Assembly: GCF_022376295.1 (NCBI RefSeq)
Contig: NZ_CP060140.1
Location: forward strand, 4,158,356-4,222,355
DNA from: Nodularia sphaerocarpa UHCC 0038
Lineage (GTDB): Bacteria > Cyanobacteriota > Cyanobacteriia > Cyanobacteriales > Nostocaceae
DNA: 64,000 bases
Reading direction: 5' to 3'
The notes under the pieces are model-generated. The model was not told the origin of the DNA and ran no database searches. It saw nothing but the letters and a program-made list of their open reading frames with translations. The position numbers and the translations under genes were made by a program. Positions within the stretch are counted from its first letter, which is position 1. Each line of letters opens with the position of its first letter. This document shows positions 43,712 through 53,700 of this stretch, piece by piece.

Positions 43712-45275
43712 AGAAATCCCCTTAATGTTTCAAGCCCAAATCTCAGGGCGCGGTCAAATTCAATATATCGCAGAAAAAGAACAGGCTAAGAGATGGGCTG
43801 ATGAATGGGTAGAAGGCGTATCCACAGAAGCACCCCAATTTAAGAATAATATTCAAACCAAAGAATATAAAATTACCTGGCGCTTTATTTCCAATAGCGG
43901 TCAAGACGAAAACATCACTCGCCCAGTCATCGCTGCTAAAGGTTTTCCCTATTACCCAGGCGCAAGTATGAAAGGCGCATTTTTACGCGCTTGTACTCTA
44001 GAACAAAGAGAAAAATACTGTGGTAACGATACCAAACCGGGACTTCTCCGCTTTCATGGTGGGTATCCCCAAGACGCGACTTGGTGTGAAGAAGCTTTAG
44101 TAGATATTGTCCATCCTCAAGAAAATTGGCAAGTTAAAAATAACGGTAGCCATTCAGCTTTTGTGCAGATATCTCTATATCAACCTACATTAATATTTGG
44201 CATTTCCAACACTAGAGAAATAGCCGCCAGTGAATGGGAGATAATTTGGAATATCTGGGATAAAGCCATAGAAAAAGGTATAGGTTCCAGAGTTAGCGCT
44301 GGTTACGGTCAACCGATAAATCACCCAGAAACTAAATTAGTCGCTTTCTATTTACAAGGACAAGGTTTAGCTTCTCTATTAGCCGATGGAACCGGAGAAT
44401 TTCGCCCGAATATGTTTAAAGCCGCCTTACGCGGTCACACTCTGCGATTATTTAGCGGCGTTACCGATGAAAACACAGCCGAAGAATTAACCAAGGAACT
44501 TTGGGGAGGTTTCGCAGGAAATAATGGCGCTATTCTTGGTCAGTTAGGAATTGCTTTTAATGCTGTAGATTTAGAAATGGGTGAGTATCGCTATGGTAGA
44601 AATACTATGCCTACTTATGAATTAAATGCAGGAACTCTGAATATTCTCTGCATGAAGAACTTTTCACCAGAATATCAAGCCGAATTGAAGAAATTAGCCA
44701 TACAAATTTTCAAATTTACCATGCTGCTTGGTGGTTTTGGTAAATCGTGGCGACGCATTGACCATAGAAAGTTTTTTCCAGATTATGAGAAACACTTGAT
44801 AGGCTGTCATTGGGAATTTAACAAGCAATTATTCCCAGTTAGTAAACCCAGCCATGTGACGAGTATTCTCAATGGTATTCACGCCAGTTTAAATAATTGG
44901 TTGCAAATCAAAGGTAAACAACCCAGTAGTAAAATTAGTTCATGGCGCGAAACCTTCCACCGGCAAAAAATGCAAGTTTGGGGACGCATAGCGGAAGATG
45001 ATGAAGATAGTTTAGCTGTGCTGTGGTTTCACGATAATTACCAAGGAAACCAAACAATTAAAGGTTCTAGCCTGACTGGCAAAATCGGACAAATTGGCAG
45101 AATTTGGCATCGAATGTACCCCTGTTACATCAGAACTCAAGAAGGTCAAATGAAGCGCAAAGGGCGAGAATTTATAGAATTGCTCACAATTTTCCCCAAT
45201 AAATTAGACGCGCAAACGCAAGAATTTTTAGAGTTTTTACCAAGCAGTAATTTTACTAAACTTTGGGGTGAATAA
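43698..45275 (+). CDS. Double-RAMP protein, Cmr6-Cmr1-like fusion
   Basis: 525 residues, about twice the usual Cmr6 or Cmr1. The first half has FPYYPGASMKGAFLRACTL, PTLIFGIS and GIGSRVSAGYGQP, a RAMP with the glycine-rich loop of Cmr6. The second half begins again with FRPNMFKAALRGHTLRLF, then LWGGFAGNNGAIL and LLGGFGKSWRRIDHRKF, resembling Cmr1. A fused Cmr1-Cmr6 subunit is what I recall for the III-B variant, but I state that as inference. It should cap the far end of the complex. It overlaps cmr5 by 14 bases. Confidence 0.8.
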   Translation: MINIREIPLMFQAQISGRGQIQYIAEKEQAKRWADEWVEGVSTEAPQFKNNIQTKEYKITWRFISNSGQDENITRPVIAAKGFPYYPGASMKGAFLRACTLEQREKYCGNDTKPGLLRFHGGYPQDATWCEEALVDIVHPQENWQVKNNGSHSAFVQISLYQPTLIFGISNTREIAASEWEIIWNIWDKAIEKGIGSRVSAGYGQPINHPETKLVAFYLQGQGLASLLADGTGEFRPNMFKAALRGHTLRLFSGVTDENTAEELTKELWGGFAGNNGAILGQLGIAFNAVDLEMGEYRYGRNTMPTYELNAGTLNILCMKNFSPEYQAELKKLAIQIFKFTMLLGGFGKSWRRIDHRKFFPDYEKHLIGCHWEFNKQLFPVSKPSHVTSILNGIHASLNNWLQIKGKQPSSKISSWRETFHRQKMQVWGRIAEDDEDSLAVLWFHDNYQGNQTIKGSSLTGKIGQIGRIWHRMYPCYIRTQEGQMKRKGREFIELLTIFPNKLDAQTQEFLEFLPSSNFTKLWGE

Positions 45276-45381
45276 ATATAGCATTTCCTAGTCTAATAAA
45301 GTACAAAATTATCTGCGTCCATCTGCGTCCATCTGCGTTTAATTATTACTGCTTGTACCTCACTTGAATGGAAATTGCTAT

Positions 45382-46923
45382 ATGAGTATTTGGATTTTGA
45401 CAACGGGTAATAGTGATGTCATCCTCAAGCATAAAAAAAATTGGGGTAATTTCTACGGTGAAGTTAGTTATGATTTAGAGTGTACAGGTTTTGCGTCTCC
45501 AGTTCCTAAAGATGCGTATAACAGCAGTGCTGGCTATACAGTACCCGCTAGAGTTTTAGGTTATGCTTATAGTAATCAACCAGAGTCTTTTGATTTGGAT
45601 TTAAGTTTTCCGCTCATGGATACTTATAGACAATATTTTCAAGAGAAAAAGATTAAGCTGGAAAGAATTATTATTTTACTCACTGACCAAGATAGGATAT
45701 TTAAAGAAGACCAAAGAATGTATGAAAAATGTCCTTATTGGCAAGATACCTGCACACTTAAACCTTTGCTAGAGTGGTATTTGAAAGATTTTAATGTTCC
45801 GCTAGAGTTTATATCTTTAACACCAGCTACCGGAAATCAAGGTATTGAAAATTGGAATCAAACTCTTTCCTTGGTAACGGAAACATTCACAAATTTAGAT
45901 TATAATCCTTTAAAAACTGTATACGTTAGCCATCAAGCCGGAACACCTGCAATATCTTCTGCGGTGCAATTTGTCAGTTTAGGTAAGTTTAATAAGGTTG
46001 AATTTTTAGTCAGTAATGAATATTTTGATGATAGTTATCAGCAGAAATCTCAAGCTGAGGTGATAAAGTGTTCTAATTATTGGCGCGGAATGCAGATTCA
46101 AAAAGCCCAACAGTTAATTTTAAGTGGTTTCCCTGGTGCTGCACTTAAATTATTAGAAAATATAGATGGAATAAATCAAACTGCAATTTCAGAATTAGAG
46201 AATATTGTTGATTTCTTTAATCTTCATAGTCCCCTGACAGATAGCAGCCAAGATTTTACTATTTCCCAAGCTAGTCAGCGAATTGTTGATACTCTTGACC
46301 TCATAGGCTTTTTCTTTAATCAAAGGAATTATCTGCAAGGTATTACTTTACTTGCTGCGGCGCAAGAAACTTTTTTGAAGGTAGCTATTTTGTCAAAAGT
46401 CGCGATGATTGATGAAACTATTACTGTCAATAATTCTGCTCAAAAAGTCGCTGATTTAGTTGCATGGGTTCCTTTGGGACTATTTTTAAATAAATCTATT
46501 AATCATTATAGCATTGCTGATAAGAAAAGTATTTTACAAAAACTCCAATTTCCTGTGCATAATTTTAAATTAGGTACAGATAAAGAGTTTGATATTACTA
46601 ACAAAAATTTTGGAATGCTGGCTTGGCTCAAAAATCTTGATAATAAGTTTATTGAATGGTCTTTACTAAGATGGTATTGCAGCAAAAGAGAAGCTAATGA
46701 TGACCTGCGTAACCAATTAATGCACAATTTACGTGGTGTAGAAGATAGGGAGGTTATTGATTATTTATTAGGATATGAAAACCATCAATTAACTAAGGTG
46801 ATGGATGCTTTTAATCAAGTTAAAAAACAATTTTTAAATGCTATGGATGATTTTAAACTTCCATATAAAAGAGAGAAATTAAAGAAGAGGTTGGAAGAAA
46901 TAGCAAATTCTCTGTGTAGCTAA
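45382..46923 (+). CDS. CARF-HEPN ribonuclease (Csx1/Csm6-like)
   Basis: About 513 residues from the ATG at 45382; an upstream TTG extends it six residues. The N-terminal part has ILTTGNSDVI and, further on, VYVSHQAGTPAISSAVQFV, the two loops of a CARF domain that binds cyclic oligoadenylate. The C-terminal part is helical with RNQLMHN, an R-x4-H HEPN active site (Arg443, His448), and a charged tail. In known systems such an enzyme cuts RNA when Cas10 makes the messenger. It ends the operon, 106 bases after the double-RAMP gene. Exact Csx subgroup is not resolved. Confidence 0.82.
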   Translation: MSIWILTTGNSDVILKHKKNWGNFYGEVSYDLECTGFASPVPKDAYNSSAGYTVPARVLGYAYSNQPESFDLDLSFPLMDTYRQYFQEKKIKLERIIILLTDQDRIFKEDQRMYEKCPYWQDTCTLKPLLEWYLKDFNVPLEFISLTPATGNQGIENWNQTLSLVTETFTNLDYNPLKTVYVSHQAGTPAISSAVQFVSLGKFNKVEFLVSNEYFDDSYQQKSQAEVIKCSNYWRGMQIQKAQQLILSGFPGAALKLLENIDGINQTAISELENIVDFFNLHSPLTDSSQDFTISQASQRIVDTLDLIGFFFNQRNYLQGITLLAAAQETFLKVAILSKVAMIDETITVNNSAQKVADLVAWVPLGLFLNKSINHYSIADKKSILQKLQFPVHNFKLGTDKEFDITNKNFGMLAWLKNLDNKFIEWSLLRWYCSKREANDDLRNQLMHNLRGVEDREVIDYLLGYENHQLTKVMDAFNQVKKQFLNAMDDFKLPYKREKLKKRLEEIANSLCS

Positions 46924-47260
46924 ATTAAGATGGTGCGTTGCGCTGCGCGACAACACACCCTACGAAGATCAGATATATCGATTTTTATGTGATTTTGTAC
47001 ACATGGGCGGGCATCTTTGTTCTCACCCACAAGATGTATGGGAGTATACTGGATTTAATGGCAAAATGCTGTGGTTGATGGAGCGATCGCCAAAGGCGCG
47101 GCGGAGCATCGTCGCACCCTAACCAAAAGCCTCAAAATCCCAGTACCTTAGAGATATAGATAAAATAGTCACTTAACCAAAGCCCCCAAATTAAATTCAT
47201 ACCCCCCTCCTCGCTTGCACCGGAGGGGCTGGGGGTGGGGTTGATAAATCGGAGGAAAAC
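46924..47260. other. Repeat-rich spacer after the CRISPR effector operon
   Basis: A dispersed palindrome GGTGCGTTGCGCTGCGCGAC at about 46932, a GGGCGGGCATC tract, HIP1 sites, and C/G-rich arms (CCCTCCTCGCTTGCACCGGA) near 47204. No gene seen. It marks the right border of the island. Confidence 0.5.
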
Positions 47261-48193
47261 GTGACCACTACGGTACACTGGCAACAAAGAGTAGGAAATC
47301 AAAGAGATTGGGTGTGGCGAGGCTGGCAAACGCGTTACACTTATATCCGACCTAGCCAACACCACCAAAATACAACACCCTTAATCCTGTTACATGGTTT
47401 TGGTGCTTCCATTGGACATTGGCGACATAATTTAGCAGTCTTAGGCGAACACCATACCGTTTACGCCCTCGATATGCTCGGTTTTGGGGCTTCCCAAAAA
47501 GCGCCAGCAAATTACAGTATAGAACTGTGGGTAGAACAGGTCTACGAATTTTGGAAAGCATTTATCCGTCAACCAGTTATATTAATCGGTAATTCCAACG
47601 GTTCGCTGATTTCTTTAGCAGCAGCCGCCGCTCATCCCGAAATGGTTAAGGGTATTATCATGATGAGTTTACCAGACCCATCATTAGAACAAGAAGCCAT
47701 CCCGCCTTTCCTGCGTCCTGTGGTGACAGGAATTAAAAAGATGGTTGCTTCGCCGTTGATACTCAAACCTGTGTTTCTGTTCGTGCGCCGTCCTAGTGTG
47801 CTGCGTCGCTGGGCTAGTCTGGCTTACGCTAATCCTGAAGCCATCACCGATGAACTGGTGGACATTTTAGCAGGGCCTCCCCAAGACAGGGGTTCAGCGC
47901 GTGCTTTTAGTGCCTTGTTTAGAGCTGCGATCGCTGTTAACTTTAGTCCTAGTGTCAAAGCCATATTACCCACCTTAACAGTGCCAATGCTCTTAATTTG
48001 GGGACAAAAGGACAAATTTGTTCCACCTGTACTTGCACAGAGATTTACTCAGTACAACGACAAACTAGAACTCCTTAACTTAGAAGATGTCGGCCATTGT
48101 CCCCATGATGAATGTCCAGAAAAAGTTAATCAGGTGATTCTCGATTGGATTAACAGACATAGTATAGCAACCGCCAAGGAGATTAGGACATAG
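47261..48193 (+). CDS. Alpha/beta-fold hydrolase; C-terminus encoded by a mobile element
   Basis: 310 residues, GTG start with GGAGG five bases before it. It has the oxyanion segment LLHGFGASIGHWR, the nucleophile elbow GNSNG (Ser112), IWGQKDKFVPP (Asp) and DVGHCPHDECP (His), a complete triad. Related cyanobacterial enzymes act on esters or pigments, but the substrate cannot be read. The last ten residues (SIATAKEIRT) and the stop codon come from a family C element that starts at 48163. The original end was therefore lost or replaced. No operon partner. Confidence 0.88.
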   Translation: MTTTVHWQQRVGNQRDWVWRGWQTRYTYIRPSQHHQNTTPLILLHGFGASIGHWRHNLAVLGEHHTVYALDMLGFGASQKAPANYSIELWVEQVYEFWKAFIRQPVILIGNSNGSLISLAAAAAHPEMVKGIIMMSLPDPSLEQEAIPPFLRPVVTGIKKMVASPLILKPVFLFVRRPSVLRRWASLAYANPEAITDELVDILAGPPQDRGSARAFSALFRAAIAVNFSPSVKAILPTLTVPMLLIWGQKDKFVPPVLAQRFTQYNDKLELLNLEDVGHCPHDECPEKVNQVILDWINRHSIATAKEIRT

Positions 48194-48267
48194 GAAAAGT
48201 CTAAAACCAAGTCAAAGCAAGTCTTTCACTTTTGACTTTTGACTTTTGACTTTTGACTTTTGCTATA
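48163..48267. mobile_element. MITE-like element, family C
   Basis: TATAGCAACCGCCAAGGAGA at the left, TTTTGCTATA at the right, about 105 bp with five ACTTTTG heptads. It is nearly identical to the copy at 36639-36729 apart from extra heptads. Confidence 0.8.
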
Positions 48268-48331
48268 ACACCCAGCCCCTAGAGCAGCCACTTATTCCCA
48301 ATCAATAAAACCCTGGTATTCTGGTGAAGAA

Positions 48332-48700
48332 TTATCCAATAGTGACTTCATCGGTGTTAACACCTTTAGCACCATGAACTGAAGAGGCTACAGAAATCAT
48401 CTGATTGAGGATAGCTTCGCTAGGAACTTTACCTTTTAATACCACCATGCCGCTTGTTTGAGCAACCCAGAGAGTATCAATATCCCCCAGTTGCGAATTT
48501 TCATCAAACGCCAATGCAACCCGCTTGGCTAGCCCGCTTTGGTCATATTCTCCATTCAATCCTAAACGTTCAGGCGGAATTGATTCAGTAGCAGCAGGAG
48601 CCGCGCTAGTAGAAGAACTTGGCGGTACTTGCTGCGCCGTAGGATTTACTTGGGCATTTTTCGGTTTATCTAATCCAAAAAGTCTTTTTAACCAAGACAT
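48332..48700 (-). CDS. BON-domain protein
   Basis: 122 residues. The first half is a Pro/Ser/Ala-rich linker after a basic amphipathic start (MSWLKRLFGLDKPK). The second half fits a BON domain: LAKRVALAFDENSQLGDI, then VAQTSGMVVLKGKVPSEAIL and SSVHGAKGVNTDEV. BON domains bind membranes or lipids; cyanobacterial versions with a short start like this are common and uncharacterised. No signal peptide is evident. It is divergent from ilvH, with 270 bases between. Confidence 0.8.
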   Translation of the reverse strand: MSWLKRLFGLDKPKNAQVNPTAQQVPPSSSTSAAPAATESIPPERLGLNGEYDQSGLAKRVALAFDENSQLGDIDTLWVAQTSGMVVLKGKVPSEAILNQMISVASSVHGAKGVNTDEVTIG

Positions 48701-48837
48701 AACAGCTTTTCTCCGATTTCTGATTTAAAATACATCACAATTGAATTATAAAAGCTTGACAAATAATTTACATCTACCAATAAAAAGATATGCACCCCCA
48801 AAGTGTCCGCTTTTAGTATGATTTGTCAAAACTTCTG

Positions 48838-48867
48838 TTGACAAAGTGTATTGAGTGCAGGTATTGA
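48838..48867 (+). promoter_or_regulatory. Possible promoter for ilvH
   Basis: TTGACA at 48838-48843 and TATTGA at 48862-48867, 18 bases apart, about 100 bases ahead of the ilvH ATG. The -10 box is poor. A second TTGACA at 48756 has no good -10. Confidence 0.35.
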
Positions 48868-48970
48868 GTTTAGAATAAAATCTTAGCAATTTAGTGAGCA
48901 GTACCTGTAGGGCATTCATTAGCTAGTGTTTATATTAGTGAAATGCTTACCTGAGCTTGTTTTGGCGAAG

Positions 48971-49489
48971 ATGAAACATACCCTTTCCGTTTTGGTAGAA
49001 GATGAGGCGGGTGTTCTGTCCCGTATCTCTAGTTTATTTGCGCGTCGTGGCTTCAATATAGAAAGCCTCGCAGTTGGTCCAGCCGAGCAAGGAGGAGTTT
49101 CCCGCATTACGATGATTGTACCCGGAGACGATCGCGTGATCGAGCAACTCACCAAGCAACTGTACAAGTTGGTTAACGTCCTCAAAGTACAAGACATCAC
49201 CGAAACTCCTTGTGTAGAGCGAGAATTGATGCTTTTGAAAGTGAATGCTAGTAGCAGCAATCGCTCAGAAGTCGTCGAACTAGCTCAAATTTTCCGGGCG
49301 CGAGTGGTAGATGTGTCTGAAGAATCTGTGACTCTCGAAGTTGTGGGAGATCCTGGTAAAATGGTGGCAATCGTCCAAGTGTTACAAAAATTTGGTCTGA
49401 GGGAAATCGCCCGCACTGGCAAAATTGCCTTGACTCGTGAGTCTGGTGTAAATACTGAGTTGCTCAAGTCTTTAGAAGCCAAAGTTTAA
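48971..49489 (+). CDS. ilvH: Acetolactate synthase small (regulatory) subunit
   Basis: About 172 residues from the ATG at 48971; the frame opens earlier at 48926. The ACT domain begins KHTLSVLVEDEAGVLSRISSLFARRGFNIESLAV, and the C-terminal domain has SSSNRSEVVELAQIFRARVVDVS and KFGLREIARTGKIAL. It binds valine and controls the catalytic IlvB subunit in branched-chain amino-acid synthesis. ilvB is not adjacent, which is common in cyanobacteria. Confidence 0.95.
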   Translation: MKHTLSVLVEDEAGVLSRISSLFARRGFNIESLAVGPAEQGGVSRITMIVPGDDRVIEQLTKQLYKLVNVLKVQDITETPCVERELMLLKVNASSSNRSEVVELAQIFRARVVDVSEESVTLEVVGDPGKMVAIVQVLQKFGLREIARTGKIALTRESGVNTELLKSLEAKV

Positions 49490-50715
49490 CTCTAATATGT
49501 GTGGAGAGCCAGCAGACCTGTTGACCTCCCACTCATTTTTCTGAACAAACTGCAATTAACCAATTATCTGAGAGTTCGCTGCAAAATTTCTCAGTCATAC
49601 GCTAATAATGCTGGCAAAGATTCGGCTTTGGCAAAATAAACCAATACGGATACACTTAAACAGAAAATATTACATCTGCATTGTGGCTGGATTTATTCCC
49701 CAGTTTCTCCCACTCCTCCTATTTTCATAGGTGGACAAGAAAATTTAATAAGTGCTGAGGCGGAGTGAGGTCAAAAACCTTTCTTGGGATGTTATAGCGA
49801 TTCCTACCTCAATAATAGGGGCATATTGCAATATGCCCCTACAAGAATTATTCGACTACAGATGTAGACGCGAAATACAGATTAATCCGTACCTTTCCAG
49901 ACTAGCAAACGCTATATTAAATTCATATTCCTAAGTTATTTTGACTTGATTTACTAACATTTTGAATGAAATTATAGCAAAAGTTTGATAAAACTCATAA
50001 ATATTCTCCAGAAAAACAAAAATATATTTCTACAAAAACTTATGCCACTATGGCATGACAGAAAGACTTAAAACCTGTTACAAAATTGATGGTTGGGTAC
50101 AATATTAATAACTAGTACGCTTTCCCAGAAATTATCTAAATTAAAACTACTGAAACTTGATTTTTAGGCTGATACTATGACGAGATACTCATTTGATCAA
50201 CTAACTAAGTAGGTGAAATTAAACCTTAAATTTACTAATCGCTGGTCATGGGTGTGTTAGCATTCCTTTCTAATATTTACCGGACTAAAGCCTTCGTAAC
50301 AAACTTTCATTTATTTTTATCCACCTACTTAACATTTTTGTTGAATTAGGGATTTGTCAGGAATAAATTGTCTATTTTGTGGCTTTGGGCTGCATCTGGC
50401 TACGCCAGACAAGCTACGACGAAGCTCACGCCAAGTCCTACCTGCTTGGAATATGGGAGGGACGGGTGGGGACACCCATCCCACAAGATTCAACAAGAAC
50501 ATTTAACCCATCTCACAAGAAAATTTAGGATGTTTGTGATTTAGAAATCCCTGAATGGATAATAGTTGAGATTATTCTGATTTTTCAGAATAACTAAATA
50601 GTTCTGATTTATCCAAAAGGTTTAGCTGCAATTAGGTTTTTGCCATTCACCCAGTTTTTATTAGTTATTCAGTCTGATGTAGACCAATAACTAATTCTGT
50701 TTTGGAGGTTAGGTT
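49490..50715. other. Long intergenic region of about 1.2 kb
   Basis: No gene recognised. It contains the palindrome TAGGGGCATATTGCAATATG with its complement near 49817-49842, and a C/G-rich dispersed repeat near 50390-50500 (GGCTACGCCAGACAAGCTAC, GGGTGGGGACACCCATCCC). The last 200 bases are AT-rich and should contain the promoter of the exporter gene, whose ribosome-binding site is GGAGG at 50704. Confidence 0.5.
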
Positions 50716-53700
50716 ATGACAACGGTATTTTCCCAGCAACATCTAGCTGAAAAACTAAGTTACACTTTGGGAGAGAAGCTTTTAAAACAAGAACTGCAAA
50801 GCTGTTTGGCATCTATGGAACTTGTGGAGCCACCAGTAGCAAAGCAGTTCTGGCAATCCGCAGAAATGAACGCTGGTATTTACGTCGTTCTTGCAGGTAA
50901 AGTTAGATTGTTAGATAATTCTGATGATTTAATCACGACTCTATCAGCGTGGTCTTCATTTGGTGAAATGACTTTGTTTCCACAGGAAAACTTTAGTGAT
51001 TACACTGCTAGAAGCTCACAAAATTTAGAACTTGGGTATCTCAGACAAGAGGTATTGCAAGGATTGATGGACAAATATCCTCAAATCCGCTCACGCCTGT
51101 TCTCTCGTGCAGAACTATGGGATTTACTGCTTTCATGTCGCCAAAACTCACAATTTCCCACACATCCGACCCAATTTCAGGCGATGCTCAAGGCTTTATC
51201 CCTGTTTGAGCGACACAAACTAGAAATTGGCTCTGTAAATACACAATTCCCCGATTCTGAATTATGGCTGTTGTACAAAGGTGAACTGCTGCATTCTCAG
51301 GGTAAATCCTTGACACCAGCCCAAATCTCTGCTGAACCGAATCAGGGACATTGGCAGGCCATACAACCCACAATTGCTTATATCCTCAAAAGTTCTCACT
51401 GGCAAAAAGCACTGGAACACTGCCAAGCCTTAGCTTCCTTTGTCCCTGAGTCTGAACAATACCCGACTTCAAAGACTGGAAATCAGATTAGTAGAAACGA
51501 CTCTTCCCCATACAAAAAACCACGCCCATACCCCATAGCCAAGGTTATACCCTTTCCCCAGAGAGAACCACAATCAAAAGAACAGCAAAAGCAAACACTT
51601 CCTTACTTTCCTAGCCCGAAAGTGCAAATGGGGCATTGGTGGCAACGTTTGAGCAAACGCTATCCCTTTTATGCTCAACAAAGTTCCGCAGATTGTGGCT
51701 CTGCTTGCTTGGTGATGATTGGTAAGTATTGGGGTAAGCATTTTAGTGTCAATCGCTTGCGGGATATGACTAACGTTAACCGCAGTGGTGCATCTCTACG
51801 TGCCTTGGCAACAGTGGGAGAAAACCTCGGTTTTGCCACCCGTCCTGTGAAAGCTACTTTTGATAAGTTTGCAGAACAATCTTTACCTGCGATCGCACAC
51901 TGGGAAGGCAACCACTACATTGTCGTTTATGAAATCACCAAAAAGCGCGTCATCGTCGGTGATCCCGCCATCGGTCAACGTAGCCTCACTAGGAGCCAAT
52001 TTAATGCAGGTTGGAGTGGTTATGCCTTATTACTCCAACCCACAGAATTACTCAAACAGACCAAAAATGAGAGTGCCAGTTTCTGGAAGTTCTTTGAGTT
52101 AGTTAAACCTCACTATTGGGTACTGCTAGAAGTCTTCATCGCCAGTGTCTTGATGCAAATATTCGGACTAGTAACGCCAGTATTTACCCAGTTATTACTA
52201 GATCGAGTCCTGGTGCAACGCAGCATTCCCACCTTAAACGCCGTGGGTATGGGGATGATCGTTTTTGGTTTGTTCGGTATCGCCATGAATGCAGTGCGGC
52301 AATATCTGCTAGATCACACAGCCAATCGCGTCAGCATCTCCCTACTTGTGGGTTTTATTAAACATACCTTCCGCTTACCCCTGGCTTACTTCGAGTCGCG
52401 TTATGTGGGAGATATTGTTTCTCGGATTCAAGAAAATCAAAAAATTCAGCGCTTCCTCACCGGCGAGACTTTATCAATCATGCTGGATATGCTGACATTA
52501 GTGATCTATCTGAGCATGATGTTTTGGTATAGCTGGCGCATGACTTTATTTGTACTATTAACAGTGCCGCCATTTTTTATTCTCGCACTAGCTAGCACAA
52601 ATATTTTGCGTCGCATTTCCAGAGAGATTTTTAATGCTGGAGCCAAAGAAAACAGTTATCTGATTGAATCTCTGTCAGGCATTCGTACAGTGCGTTCATT
52701 AGCCATTGAACAGACAGTACGCTGGCGTTGGGAAGAATTGCTGAATGATTTAGTCAAAAAAGGTTTTAATGCCCAAGTGATTGGTAATCGCCTGCGAATC
52801 ATTAGTGGCGTTATTCAAACCTTTGTCAATGCTTCCTTAATGTGGTTTGGCGCATGGCAAGTCATTCAAGGGGAAATGACAATGGGGCAGTTAGTAGCTT
52901 TTAATATGTTGGTGGGTAACGTCTTGAGTCCTTTTCAAAGACTATCAATGCTGTGGAATGGTTTGCAGGAAATTATTATTTCTACCGAACGAATTAATGA
53001 TGTTTTAGAAGCAGAACCAGAAGAAGACTTGCAAAAGAAACCCCGCAAGTCTCTAGATAGACTAAATGGCCGGATTTGCTTTCAAAATGTCACCTTTCGT
53101 TATCATGCAGAAAGTGAAACTAACGTGCTGGAAAATATCAACTTTGAAATCCAGCCAGAGCAAATGGTTGCAGTTGTGGGGCGCAGTGGTTCGGGAAAAA
53201 CCACCTTGAGTAAATTAATTTTAGGTTTATACCCACCAACAGATGGCAAAGTTCTGATTGACGGCTTTGATGTTAATAATATTGCATTGCGATCGCTGCG
53301 TTCTCAAATAGGTGTAGTTGATCAAGATACCTTTCTGTTTGGTGGCACAATTCGAGAAAACATTGGCATCGCTCACCCAGAAGCTACCTTAGAAGAAATT
53401 ACACAAGCCGCACGATGGGCAGGTGCAGATGAATTTATTCAGAAATTGCCAATGGGTTATGAATCCCAAATTGGTGAAAGTGGCGGAATGCTTTCTGGTG
53501 GACAACGCCAACGCCTAGCCATTGCCAGAGCCTTACTCGGCAACCCCCGCTTATTACTCTTTGATGAAGCCACTAGTCACCTAGACTCGGAATCAGAAAG
53601 AATTATTCAGAACAACCTCAAAACAATTCTCCAAGGGCGTACCAGCGTCATTATTGCCCATCGCCTTTCCACAGTCCGCAATGCTGATCTAATTTTAGTT

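Noticed and set aside
49752..49934. 60-residue frame in the 1.2-kb spacer
   Set aside because: It runs through a palindromic repeat and lacks a ribosome-binding site or family resemblance.
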